Assembly: GCF_030530945.1 (NCBI RefSeq)
Contig: NZ_JAUMTZ010000006.1
Coordinates: 76,948-140,947, forward strand
Length of the DNA: 64,000 nucleotides
Direction: 5' to 3'
From: Kocuria sp.
Lineage (GTDB): Bacteria; Actinomycetota; Actinomycetes; Actinomycetales; Micrococcaceae
Position numbers and translations under genes: made by a program. This document shows, piece after piece, positions 8,573 through 16,900 of the stretch. Position 1 is the first letter of the stretch; every line of letters begins with the position of its first letter. Under the pieces are notes generated by a model. It made no database searches and was not told the DNA's origin. It saw only the letters and a list, made by a program, of their open reading frames with translations.

Positions 8573-9688
8573 GTGACTTCGCCATTGCAACGATTCCATC
8601 CGTTCATCCCGGCGGGCGGCGTGGGCTCACGGCTGTGGCCCCTCTCCCGCGCGGACGCGCCCAAGTTCCTGCTGGACCTCACCGGTTCCGGCTCCTCTCT
8701 GCTGCGCGCCACCTACGACCGGCTGGCCGGGCTGACCGACGGCCCCATCATGGTGGTCACCGGGCGCACGCACGCCGGGGCGGTGCAGGAGCAGCTGCCG
8801 GAGCTCACGGCCGCGGACCTGGTGCTGGAGCCGTCCCCGAAGGACTCGGCGGCGGCCATCGGACTGGCGTGCACTCTGATTGCCCGCCGGGACCCGGAGG
8901 CGATCATCGGCTCGTTCGCCGCCGACCACGTGGTGGAGCCCGCGGCGGCGTTCCAGGAGGTGGTGCGCGAGGCGGTGCAGGCTGCGGACACCGGGCGGAT
9001 CGTGACCATCGGGATCACACCGTCGTCCCCTGCCACGGGTTTCGGCTACATCAAGGCGGGGGAGCCGCTGGGGCTGCCGGAGGCGCCGCACGCGCTCGCG
9101 GTGGAGCAGTTCGTGGAGAAGCCGGATGAGGCCACCGCCCGCGAGTACGTGGCCAGCGGGCGCTACACCTGGAACGCCGGAATGTTCGTGGCCCCGGTGG
9201 GGCTCATGCTCGAGTACCTGCGCGCGAGCGAGCCCGAGCTGGCCCGGGGCCTGGACCGGATCGCGGACGCGTGGGACACCCCGGAGCGTGACGCCGTGGT
9301 GGACGAGGTCTGGCCCACGCTGACCAAGACCGCCATCGACTACGCCGTGGCCGAGCCCGCCGCCGCGGCCGGTGCCGTGGCCATGGTCCCCGGGGACTTC
9401 ACGTGGGAGGACGTGGGGGACTTCGCCGCGATCAACCGGTTGAACAAGGTGGACCCGGACACGGACTCGCAGGTCTCCATCCTGGGGCAGAACAACAGGG
9501 TGCTCGCGGACGAGTCCTCCGGCATCGTGGTCTCGGACACCGGGCGGCTGATCGCGCTGATCGGCGTGGCGGACATCGTGGTGGTGGACACCCCCGACGC
9601 CCTGCTGGTCACCACCGCCGAGCACGCCCAGCGCGTGAAGAACGCCGTGGACTCCCTCAAGCGCAGCGGGGACACGGACGTCCTCTGA
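8573..9688 (+). CDS. manC: Mannose-1-phosphate guanylyltransferase
   Basis: A 371-residue cytosolic nucleotidyltransferase that makes GDP-mannose from mannose 1-phosphate and GTP for glycoconjugates and cell-envelope mannosides. The N-terminal GGVGSRLWPLSR is the GGxGxRLWPxSR nucleotide-binding signature, followed by APKFLLDL (Lys of the PK motif). FVEKPDEAT and YTWNAGMFV are sugar-binding family motifs and FTWEDVGDF is conserved. Length suits the single-domain actinobacterial enzyme without the C-terminal isomerase domain. GTG 8573 is probably used leaderlessly. It diverges from sdhC. Confidence 0.92.
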   Translation: MTSPLQRFHPFIPAGGVGSRLWPLSRADAPKFLLDLTGSGSSLLRATYDRLAGLTDGPIMVVTGRTHAGAVQEQLPELTAADLVLEPSPKDSAAAIGLACTLIARRDPEAIIGSFAADHVVEPAAAFQEVVREAVQAADTGRIVTIGITPSSPATGFGYIKAGEPLGLPEAPHALAVEQFVEKPDEATAREYVASGRYTWNAGMFVAPVGLMLEYLRASEPELARGLDRIADAWDTPERDAVVDEVWPTLTKTAIDYAVAEPAAAAGAVAMVPGDFTWEDVGDFAAINRLNKVDPDTDSQVSILGQNNRVLADESSGIVVSDTGRLIALIGVADIVVVDTPDALLVTTAEHAQRVKNAVDSLKRSGDTDVL

Positions 9689-9733
9689 GTCCTCTCCGGG
9701 GCCGCGTGCGGCGTCGTGCGGGCCGGGCGGCGG

Positions 9734-9739
9734 TACTCT
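9734..9739 (+). promoter_or_regulatory. -10 box of leaderless amidohydrolase promoter
   Basis: TACTCT lies 7 nt before the ATG at 9747, without a ribosome site. Confidence 0.55.
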
Positions 9740-9746
9740 GACTCCC

Positions 9747-11006
9747 ATGTTGGATCTGCCGCTGCCCTCCTCCGACGACGTGGGCCAGCCCCCGGCCGTG
9801 GGGCCCCTGCTCGCCCAGTACCTCCCGGACCTCGTCCGGTTCCGCCGTGACGTGCACCGCCACCCCGAGCTGTCCTACGAGGAGTACCGCACCACGGAGC
9901 GGATCGTGAACGCGCTGGAGTCCGCGGGGCTCCGGCCCGTGCGCTTCGAGCGCACCGGCTGCTACGTGGACGTGGGGCGCGGCCCGGTCATGGTGGGGCT
10001 GCGCGCGGACATCGACGCGCTGCCCATCCTGGAGGACACGGGTCTGGAGTACGCCTCCATCAACGAGGGCGTGATGCACGCGTGCGGCCACGACATCCAC
10101 ACCACGGTGATGCTGGGTGTGGCCCGGGTGCTCGCGGACCTCCACCGCTCCTCGCCGTTCGCGGGCACGGTGCGCATCGTGTTCCAGCCCGCCGAGGAGA
10201 AGCTGCCCGGCGGCGCCCTCAGCATCATCAGGCAGAACGTGCTGGACGGGGTGCCACGGATGTTCGCCCTGCACTGCGAGCCCAAGGTGGACGTGGGCCA
10301 GGTGGGCACCCGGATCGGGGCCATCACCTCCGCCTCGGACACCATCCGCATCGAGCTCTCCGGCCGCGGGGGGCACACCTCGCGGCCGCACCTGACCGAG
10401 GACCTCGTCTACGCGATGAGCCAGATCGCGATCGACGTCCCGGCCGTGCTCTCCCGCCGGGTGGACGCACGCTCGGGCGTGGCCGTGGTGTGGGGGCAGA
10501 TCCACGCGGGGATGGCCCCCAACGCGATTCCCATGTCCGGGTTCATGGCCGGGACCATGCGCTGCCTGGACGCGGACGCGTGGTACCGGGCCGGCGAGAT
10601 GCTGGACGAGGTGGTGGGTCAGGTGGCCGCACCCTACGGCGTGAACGTGGACCTCGAGCACATCCGCGGCGTGCCACCGGTGGTCAACGGCGAGACGGAG
10701 ACCACCCTGCTGGAGATCGCCGCCCGTGCGGAGCTGGGCGAGGACAGCATCCTGCTCGTGGAGCAGTCCATGGGCGGCGAGGACTTCGCGTGGTTCCTCC
10801 AGCAGGTGCCCGGTGCCATGATGCGTCTGGGCACGCGGGCCCCCGGCGGGCGCACCTACGACCTGCACCAGTCGGACTACGCCCCCCAGGAGGAGGCGAT
10901 CCGGTGCGGGGTCCAGGTCATGGCCTCCACGGCCCTGCGCGCCGTGCGCCTGCGGGTCCGGGAGCTCGCCGACGCCTCCCGCGACACAGGGGATGCGACC
11001 GACTGA
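9747..11006 (+). CDS. M20 family amidohydrolase
   Basis: A 419-residue metallo-amidohydrolase of the M20D type (IAA-amino-acid/N-acyl-amino-acid hydrolases). Motifs in order: RDVHRHPELSYEEY, LRADIDALPI, HACGHDIHT (metal-binding His and Asp), FQPAEEKLPGG (catalytic and metal Glu), and GGEDFAWFL near the C-terminus. A dimerisation domain is inserted at about residues 200-315. Substrate unknown. In related actinobacteria this gene sits between the sdh/manC region and nucleoside uptake and salvage genes, as here. Translation is probably leaderless. Confidence 0.9.
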   Translation: MLDLPLPSSDDVGQPPAVGPLLAQYLPDLVRFRRDVHRHPELSYEEYRTTERIVNALESAGLRPVRFERTGCYVDVGRGPVMVGLRADIDALPILEDTGLEYASINEGVMHACGHDIHTTVMLGVARVLADLHRSSPFAGTVRIVFQPAEEKLPGGALSIIRQNVLDGVPRMFALHCEPKVDVGQVGTRIGAITSASDTIRIELSGRGGHTSRPHLTEDLVYAMSQIAIDVPAVLSRRVDARSGVAVVWGQIHAGMAPNAIPMSGFMAGTMRCLDADAWYRAGEMLDEVVGQVAAPYGVNVDLEHIRGVPPVVNGETETTLLEIAARAELGEDSILLVEQSMGGEDFAWFLQQVPGAMMRLGTRAPGGRTYDLHQSDYAPQEEAIRCGVQVMASTALRAVRLRVRELADASRDTGDATD

Positions 11007-11126
11007 CGCGCCGCGCGGCGGCCGCCCGGCCGGGGCGCCGGTCGCGCGTCCCCGCGTGCCGTTGCCGGCCGCCCGAGCCCCGCTGCACGGGCCCCGCTGC
11101 CCCCGTCCCACCGACCGGAGGACCCC

Positions 11127-12224
11127 ATGACCACTCGACGCCTCCTCCGCCCCGGCGCCCTTGCGCTGGCCGGGATCACCGGTCTCGCGCTCGCCGGGTG
11201 CGGCGTCGCCCCGGGCGGCTCCGGGGAGAGCAGCAGCCAGGCCCCGGACTTCAAGGGCTGCATCGTCTCCGACGCCGGCGGCTTCCAGGACCGCTCGTTC
11301 AACCAGGGCGCCCACGACGGGCTCGAGGCGGCCGAGGAGCACGAGGGCATCGAGGTCGAACAGGCCGAGTCCCAGTCCGAGACCGATTTCGAGCCGAATC
11401 TCGCGTCCATGGTGCAGCGGGGATGCACCCTGACCGTCTCCGTGGGCTCCCTCCTCGCGGACGCCACCGGGAAGGCGGCCGCCGCCGATCCGGACAGGCA
11501 CTTCGCGATCGTGGACGACGGCTCCATCACCGCAGACAACGTCAAGCCGATCGTCTACAACACGGCCGAGGCCGCGTTCCTCGCCGGGTACCTCGCGGCG
11601 GGGACGTCGAAGACCGGGAGGGTGGGCACCTACGGCGGCATGGACATTCCTGCCGTGACCGTGTTCATGGACGGCTTCGCGGACGGCGTGGAGCACTACA
11701 ACCAGAAGAAGAGGAAGGACGTGAAGGTTCTCGGCTGGAACAAGGGCTCCCGGAAGGGCACGTTCCTCAACTCCTTCCAGGACTCGTCCAGGGCCAGGAC
11801 CGTCACCCGGAGCCTGGTCGACGACGGCGCGGACGTGGTGCTTCCGGTGGCCGGAGAGGCCGCGCAGGGCACCGCGGACGCGGTCACCGAGGCCAACAAG
11901 GACGGCGGGGACGATCCCGTGCGGCTGATCTGGCCGGACACGGACGGCTACGACACCCTGGACTCCGGCAGGCAGTACCTGCTCACCTCCGTGCTCAAGG
12001 ACGTGGCCCGGTCCGTGGAGGACGTGGTCACCCAGGCCGCGGGCGGCTCGTTCGACAACACGAAGTACGTGGGGACCCTCCAGAACGGGGGTGTAGGCCT
12101 GGCCCCGTACCACGACCAGCAGGACGAGGTGGGGGAGGACCTGGACAGGCAGGTCCAGCAGCTGAAGCAGGACATCGTCGACGGCAGGGTCACGGTGCAG
12201 TCCCGCAGCGCGCCCAAACCCTGA
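11127..12224 (+). CDS. BMP-family (nucleoside-binding) lipoprotein
   Basis: A 365-residue exported lipoprotein. The signal peptide has an Arg-rich n-region, an Ala/Leu core and the lipobox LAGC with Cys at about residue 25. The mature part starts with a Gly/Ser linker and has the Bmp/Med fold marks GCIVSDAGGFQDRSFNQ, VGSLLADA, FLAGYLAAG and VGTYGGMDIP. BMP proteins are substrate-binding components of nucleoside ABC importers, consistent with the cytidine and adenosine deaminases downstream. The ATPase and two permease genes that normally follow are absent. CGGAGGAC at 11116-11123 is the ribosome site. Confidence 0.9.
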   Translation: MTTRRLLRPGALALAGITGLALAGCGVAPGGSGESSSQAPDFKGCIVSDAGGFQDRSFNQGAHDGLEAAEEHEGIEVEQAESQSETDFEPNLASMVQRGCTLTVSVGSLLADATGKAAAADPDRHFAIVDDGSITADNVKPIVYNTAEAAFLAGYLAAGTSKTGRVGTYGGMDIPAVTVFMDGFADGVEHYNQKKRKDVKVLGWNKGSRKGTFLNSFQDSSRARTVTRSLVDDGADVVLPVAGEAAQGTADAVTEANKDGGDDPVRLIWPDTDGYDTLDSGRQYLLTSVLKDVARSVEDVVTQAAGGSFDNTKYVGTLQNGGVGLAPYHDQQDEVGEDLDRQVQQLKQDIVDGRVTVQSRSAPKP

Positions 12225-12400
12225 CCGAGCGGCGTCGGGGCAGCCCTGCGGCACGGAGCCCCGCACTGCCCCGGCCACCGCGCCCTCCTGACCACCGCCC
12301 CCAGCCACCGCACTCCCGGTCCCCGCGCACGGCGCCACCGGCCCGGCGCGCGGCGTGCCGCCCCCAGCCACGAGACAGCCCGAGAAACGGAGCACCGACC

Positions 12401-12808
12401 ATGACCAGCACGCAGAACCCCGTGGACGAGAGCACGTGGCGATCGCTGCAGCGCGCGGCCACCGAGGCCCTCGCCCACTCCTACTCTCCCTACTCGCACT
12501 TTCCCGTGGGCGCGGCGGCCCTCGTGGACGACGGCCGCGTGGTCACGGGGGCGAACATCGAGAACGCCTCCTACGGCGTGACCCTGTGTGCCGAGTGCTC
12601 CCTGGTGAGCGCCCTGTTCATGTCCGGTGGGGGGCAGCTCACCGCGTTCGTGTGCGTGGACGCCCACGGTGAGGTGCTCATGCCGTGCGGGCGCTGTCGT
12701 CAGCTGCTCTACGAGCACCGCGCCCCGGGCATGGAGCTGCTCACGGTGAGCGGCGTGCGCAGCATGGACCAGGTGCTCCCGGACGCCTTCGGGCCGCAGA
12801 ACCTCTGA
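12401..12808 (+). CDS. cdd: Cytidine deaminase
   Basis: A 135-residue zinc deaminase that converts cytidine and deoxycytidine to uridine and deoxyuridine in pyrimidine salvage. The N-terminal YSPYSHFPVGAA, the zinc/catalytic CAE in TLCAECS (Cys ligand plus catalytic Glu) and the PCGRC pair of Cys ligands are all present; size is typical for the homotetrameric form. ATG 12401 has only a weak purine-rich ribosome site (GAGAAACGGAG). It follows the BMP lipoprotein by 176 nt and precedes a large protein and adenosine deaminase. Confidence 0.94.
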   Translation: MTSTQNPVDESTWRSLQRAATEALAHSYSPYSHFPVGAAALVDDGRVVTGANIENASYGVTLCAECSLVSALFMSGGGQLTAFVCVDAHGEVLMPCGRCRQLLYEHRAPGMELLTVSGVRSMDQVLPDAFGPQNL

Positions 12809-12862
12809 GCCCTGGGCGGCCCCGGGACCCGGGGCCGCGGGGAGGGCTGGGGGTGCCCCGCC

Positions 12863-12868
12863 TATACT
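12863..12868 (+). promoter_or_regulatory. -10 box before the two-domain protein
   Basis: TATACT, a close match to TANNNT, lies 41 nt upstream of the GTG at 12910, which has an AAGGGA ribosome site. No clear -35 is visible. Confidence 0.45.
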
Positions 12869-12909
12869 GGCCACGACACCGAGCCCGGCACCCGAAGGGA
12901 AACACTCAC

Positions 12910-14802
12910 GTGGGTCTGAGAGATCTGTTCCGCAGCAACAAGCACGACACCCCGACGCCCCGGCCCTCGGCCGGTCCCGCTCCCTCGGCCTCCGCATCCG
13001 CGCCCGCCCAGGGCACGCCGGGGGAGAACGGCCCCGTGAGCGGCACGTCGGAGACGACCCCGCCGGAGGGCGCTCGCCGCCGTCCGGAGCAGGACGCCAC
13101 CCCGCTGCCCGAGACCGGCGCGCTGCGCAACCTCGTGGAGCTTCTGCTCTCGCGCGGTGCGGACCGCGCCCGGCTCACGCTGGTGCAGTCCGGGAACATC
13201 ATGACCCACCAGACCCGCCAGTCGGTCGGCCAGGCCCAGGACGAGGTGGAGAACGGCACGGTGGACCAGGGCTCGCCCCTGTTCGACGACGTCGCGGACC
13301 TCTACACCCAGGCCATGAGCACGCCCGTGGGGCCGTGGCGGCAGCTGGACCTGTCGGTGTCCCCCGCGCAGGAGGGCCGCCGCGAGGTCACCGTGACGTA
13401 CGACTTCCCGAACGGGGAGACCCGCACCGAGCACTACGCCCAGGGCGGCGCCCCCACCGGGAACGGCCTCCGGGCGGCGCAGGGTGACGCCAGGCCCGAC
13501 GCCGAGCAGCACCGCGGCGAGCAGCTCGCCGACGCGCAGCCCGCCGACTCCCAGCACGCGACCGAGCAGTCTGAGGAGCACCGCGCGAGCACCGCGGGCG
13601 TGGCCGCTGGCACTGCGGCCGCGGGCACCGCCCCAGCCGCCCGCGAGGCCGGGACCGCCGGGGGACAGGGCCTGGACGAGGGGCACGGCACGTCCGGCGC
13701 CCCGGAGAACCGCGCCCCCGCAGGGACCGCCCCGGCCACCGAGCGTCCGGAGACGGACGAGGCCGTGGCCGGTACGACGCAGCCCCTGGACGCGGCACCC
13801 GTGGACGCCGCGCCCACCACCGGAGCGGCGCCGACGTCCGACGACGCACCCCGCGGTGCGGACGATGACGCCGTGCGCCTCGCGGACGAGCAGCCCGCCC
13901 GTCCTGCCCAGGACGGTGAGGTGGTGGCCGGCACCGGCGCCGCAGCCCCGGTCGTGGTGGAGGCGGCCCCCGCGACCCCGACGCGCGAGTCTGCTGACAA
14001 CGGCCAGCCCGTCATGGAGCCCGCACCCGCCGAGCCCGCCGTCGCGGATCCCGCCGTCCCCGTGGACACCGACGCCCATGACGCCCAGGCGCTCACGGGC
14101 GCCACCCCGGAGGACTCCGCCGCGCACTCCCACGGGACCCAGGACCTGCCCGCCCACGTGGACGAGTCCGACTTCGGCACCGAGACCGTGGACCCCCTGG
14201 TTCCCTCCGGGACCGCCGGCGCGGCAAGGGACGTCGAGGACGACCCTGCGAGCGCCCCGCAGCTGGCCACGGCCACGGACGTCTCGCCGTCCTACCGCGC
14301 TCCGCAGACCCAGCAGGAGCTGGACCAGGACGCCCTCGCCCCGGGAAACCTGGTCCTGACCACCGGTGACGTCCTCGCCCGGCTCGCGGAGGCGCAGCGC
14401 CACCTCTTCGGCCCGGAGGGCACCGCGCGGGACGTCTCCACCGTGCTGATCCGCGTTCGCGCCCTGGGCACCTACTACGACGCCCTGACGCACGTGCGCC
14501 TCAACGGCTTCTGGGACCAGCGCCCCACGTTCGACCTGGTCCCCGAGGAGCAGCTGCGCGTCCAGGAGCTCAAGGACGACTCGTACCTGGAGGGCTCCGG
14601 CGCCCCGCTGGCCATGATGTTCCGCTTCCGCCCGGGTGTTCCCCCGGAGGTCTCCTTCGACTACTCGGACGAGGAGGCGTTCGTGCGCTACGAGCAGCGC
14701 CTGCCGGGTCAGAACTACCTGGAGGAGCTGCGGATGTACCCGCGCACCGGTTCCAACATCCCGCAGCACGTCAACGACGCCCTGCAGGACTGGAACTACT
14801 GA
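12910..14802 (+). CDS. Large protein with two YezG-like terminal domains and a long disordered middle
   Basis: A 630-residue soluble protein of unknown function without signal peptide or TM. A short Lys/Arg N-terminus and a Pro/Ala linker lead to a folded-looking domain at about residues 68-177. Roughly 300 residues of Ala/Pro/Asp/Glu/Thr low-complexity sequence follow, then a C-terminal domain at about 476-630. Both ends share a pattern of an amphipathic strand, then a D-[FY]-rich strand (EVTVTYDFPNG; EVSFDYSDEEAF), resembling the YezG/DUF600 immunity-protein fold; that link is my inference. GTG 12910 follows AAGGGA. It lies between two nucleoside-salvage genes, 4 nt before add. Confidence 0.75.
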   Translation: MGLRDLFRSNKHDTPTPRPSAGPAPSASASAPAQGTPGENGPVSGTSETTPPEGARRRPEQDATPLPETGALRNLVELLLSRGADRARLTLVQSGNIMTHQTRQSVGQAQDEVENGTVDQGSPLFDDVADLYTQAMSTPVGPWRQLDLSVSPAQEGRREVTVTYDFPNGETRTEHYAQGGAPTGNGLRAAQGDARPDAEQHRGEQLADAQPADSQHATEQSEEHRASTAGVAAGTAAAGTAPAAREAGTAGGQGLDEGHGTSGAPENRAPAGTAPATERPETDEAVAGTTQPLDAAPVDAAPTTGAAPTSDDAPRGADDDAVRLADEQPARPAQDGEVVAGTGAAAPVVVEAAPATPTRESADNGQPVMEPAPAEPAVADPAVPVDTDAHDAQALTGATPEDSAAHSHGTQDLPAHVDESDFGTETVDPLVPSGTAGAARDVEDDPASAPQLATATDVSPSYRAPQTQQELDQDALAPGNLVLTTGDVLARLAEAQRHLFGPEGTARDVSTVLIRVRALGTYYDALTHVRLNGFWDQRPTFDLVPEEQLRVQELKDDSYLEGSGAPLAMMFRFRPGVPPEVSFDYSDEEAFVRYEQRLPGQNYLEELRMYPRTGSNIPQHVNDALQDWNY

Positions 14803-14805
14803 GCC

Positions 14806-15990
14806 GTGGCCGCACGAACGCGCGCCGAGGGCCCCGTCCGCACCGCGGACGGGGCCCTCGGGCCACACGGACTCATCTGCCTCCACGACCACCTGGACGG
14901 AGGCCTGCGACCGGCCACCGTGGTGGAGCTCGCCGGGCGGATCGGCCACGAGCTGCCCACCACGGATCCCGAGGCGCTGGGCCGCTGGTTCCGTGACAGC
15001 GCGGACTCGGGCAGCCTGCCGCGCTACCTCGAGACCTTCGAGCACACCGTGGCGGTCACCCGCACCGCGGACGCGCTGCACCGGGTAGCTCGCGAGTACG
15101 TCGAGGACTGCGCCGCGGAGGGGATCGTCCACGCCGAGGTCCGCTGGGCACCCGAGCAGCACGTCGGTCCGCAGCTGGACCTGGACGACGCCGTCGAGGC
15201 CGTGCGCCGCGGGCTCGCCGAGGGCGTTGCCGGTGTCAAGGCGGCCGGTGGTCACATCTCCGTGGTGCAGATCCTGTGCGCCATGCGCCACCTGGACCGC
15301 TCCGAGGAGATCGCGGAGCTCGTGGTGCGCCACGCGCGCCCTGCCGCCGCGGCGTCGTCCGGGGATGCGCGGGGTGGGCCGGACCCCGCCCCCACCACGA
15401 CGCCGCCCGGCACCGTTCCCGGGGAGCCGGAGCCCGGCGCGGTGGTCGCGTTCGACCTGGCGGGGCCCGAGGACGGGTTCCCCGCCTCCGACCACGCCCC
15501 GGCGCTCGCGCTGCTCGCGGCCCACCGGGTGCCCGTGACCCTGCACGCCGGGGAGGCCGCCGGGACGGAATCCATTGCGGACGCCCTCGACAGCGGGCGC
15601 GCCCTGCGGCTGGGCCACGGTGCCCGGCTGCTGGACGAGGACCCGGAGGCGAGCACCCCGCTGAGCCGCTGGGTCCGGGACCGCCGGATCGCCCTGGAGC
15701 TGTGCCCGTGCTCGAACCTGCAGACCGGGGCGAGCGCGGCGTGGGGCACCACGGTGGCCGCCCACCCCGTGACCCGGATGCTGCGCGCCGGCTTCACGGT
15801 GACCGTGTCCCCCGACAACCGACTGATGAGCGGGACGTCCGTGAGCCACGAGCTGCGGCTCCTGCGCCAGGAAGCCGGGTGGAGCGCCGCGGACGTGGTG
15901 CGCGTGCAGCGCAACGCGGCCCGCGCGGCCTTCGTGCCGATCGCCTACCAGCAGTGGCTCGAACGGCTCGTCACGGGGGAGGACGCGTGA
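14806..15990 (+). CDS. add: Adenosine deaminase
   Basis: A 394-residue zinc TIM-barrel deaminase that converts adenosine to inosine. ICLHDHLDGGLRP near the N-terminus carries the metal-binding HxH, TLHAGEA the next His and catalytic Glu, LGHGARLL the catalytic His, and VSPDNRLMSGT the final Asp. A ~35-residue Pro/Thr/Gly-rich insertion at about residues 180-216 is unusual and probably a surface loop. The start lies 4 nt after the previous stop; no in-frame start between it and the first motif fits better. A perfect 17-bp hairpin falls inside codons 7-19. Confidence 0.9.
   Translation: MAARTRAEGPVRTADGALGPHGLICLHDHLDGGLRPATVVELAGRIGHELPTTDPEALGRWFRDSADSGSLPRYLETFEHTVAVTRTADALHRVAREYVEDCAAEGIVHAEVRWAPEQHVGPQLDLDDAVEAVRRGLAEGVAGVKAAGGHISVVQILCAMRHLDRSEEIAELVVRHARPAAAASSGDARGGPDPAPTTTPPGTVPGEPEPGAVVAFDLAGPEDGFPASDHAPALALLAAHRVPVTLHAGEAAGTESIADALDSGRALRLGHGARLLDEDPEASTPLSRWVRDRRIALELCPCSNLQTGASAAWGTTVAAHPVTRMLRAGFTVTVSPDNRLMSGTSVSHELRLLRQEAGWSAADVVRVQRNAARAAFVPIAYQQWLERLVTGEDA
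14825..14861 (+). repeat. 17-bp perfect hairpin inside the 5' end of add
   Basis: Bases 14825-14841 pair perfectly with 14845-14861 around a 3-nt loop. It has the look of this genome's terminators and lies 22 nt after the stop of the upstream gene, yet within the add reading frame. Confidence 0.65.
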
Positions 15991-16800
15991 GCGGCGGGCA
16001 GCGGAGCCACCCGGCGGGCGCCGCCGGCAGCGGGCACCCCGGCACGGACGCGGGGCGGCAGTTCGAGCGGCTGCTCGCGGTGATGGACCGGCTGCGCTCC
16101 CCGGGCGGGTGCCCGTGGGACGGCGAGCAGACCCACGAGTCCCTGCTGCGCTACCTCGTAGAGGAGGCGTACGAGGTCGTGGAGGCCGTCGAGGCGCCGA
16201 GCCCCCCCGCGACAGCGCCGTGACGACCTCGTGGAGGAGCTCGGGGACGTGCTCCTGCAGGTGGTCTTCCACGCCCGGATCGGCGAGGAGCACGAGGGCG
16301 AGCAGCGCTTCGACGTCTCGGACGTGATCGCCTCGGTCACCGACAAGCTGGTGCGCCGCCACCCGCACGTCTTCCCGGACCGCTCGGGCGCATGCGCCGG
16401 GGAGGCCCCGGCCGGCGAGGTGGAAGCGGCGGGCGACGCCGCGGCGTCGCCCGGGGAGGAGACGGCCACCGAGGCCGAGCTGGCCGCTCGCTGGGACGCG
16501 GTCAAGCGGGTGGAGAAGCCGCACCGCACGAGGATCTTCGACGGCATCCCGCCCGCGCTGCCCGCGCTCGCGTACGGCGAGAAGGCACTGTCCAAGGCAC
16601 GCCGCCACGGGGTTGCCGGTGTGGAGCCGGCCACCTCCCAGCCCACGGCGCAGCGGCGGGAGGCGGAGGAGCGCGAGCTGGGGGAGGAGCTGCTGGCACG
16701 GCTGGAGACCGCCTCCGCCCGCGGTCTGGACGCGGAGCGCGCCCTGCGCACCGCCGTGCGGGAGTTCGTGCGCCGCCACGACGGCCCCGTGCCCGACTGA
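15987..16800 (+). pseudogene. mazG: MazG family nucleotide pyrophosphohydrolase, frameshifted
   Basis: MazG hydrolyses NTPs/dNTPs to monophosphates, removing aberrant nucleotides. The first frame starts at GTG 15987 (overlapping the add stop) with MDRLRSPGGCPWDGEQTHESL and LVEEAYEVVEAVEAP, then stops at 16221-16223. The rest, VEELGDVLLQVVFHARIGEE to the end at 16800, is in the +1 frame. The switch falls at a run of seven C (16202-16208): six C would give a continuous ~270-residue protein reading SPPRQRRDDLVEELGD. It may be a sequencing error, a true mutation or a slippery site. The metal-binding EExxE and the second domain (KRVEKPHRTRIFDGIP) look intact. Confidence 0.82.
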
Positions 16801-16900
16801 CCCGCGCCGCGGGCGCGCTCGCGGCCACGCGGGGGTGCTCGGTAAACTGAGGACCAGGGATGCAACGTCCCGCAGGTCGACGACCGACAAGGAGATTTTC

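Noticed and set aside
11007..11126. Riboswitch before the BMP lipoprotein
   Set aside because: The leader is GC-rich and can fold, but no known aptamer core was recognised.
9657..12395. A 912-codon open frame on the minus strand
   Set aside because: Antisense to the amidohydrolase and BMP lipoprotein genes; composition is typical of a shadow frame.
16231..16800. A separate gene starting at GTG 16231
   Set aside because: It begins in the middle of the conserved MazG domain; better explained as the second half of a frameshifted mazG.
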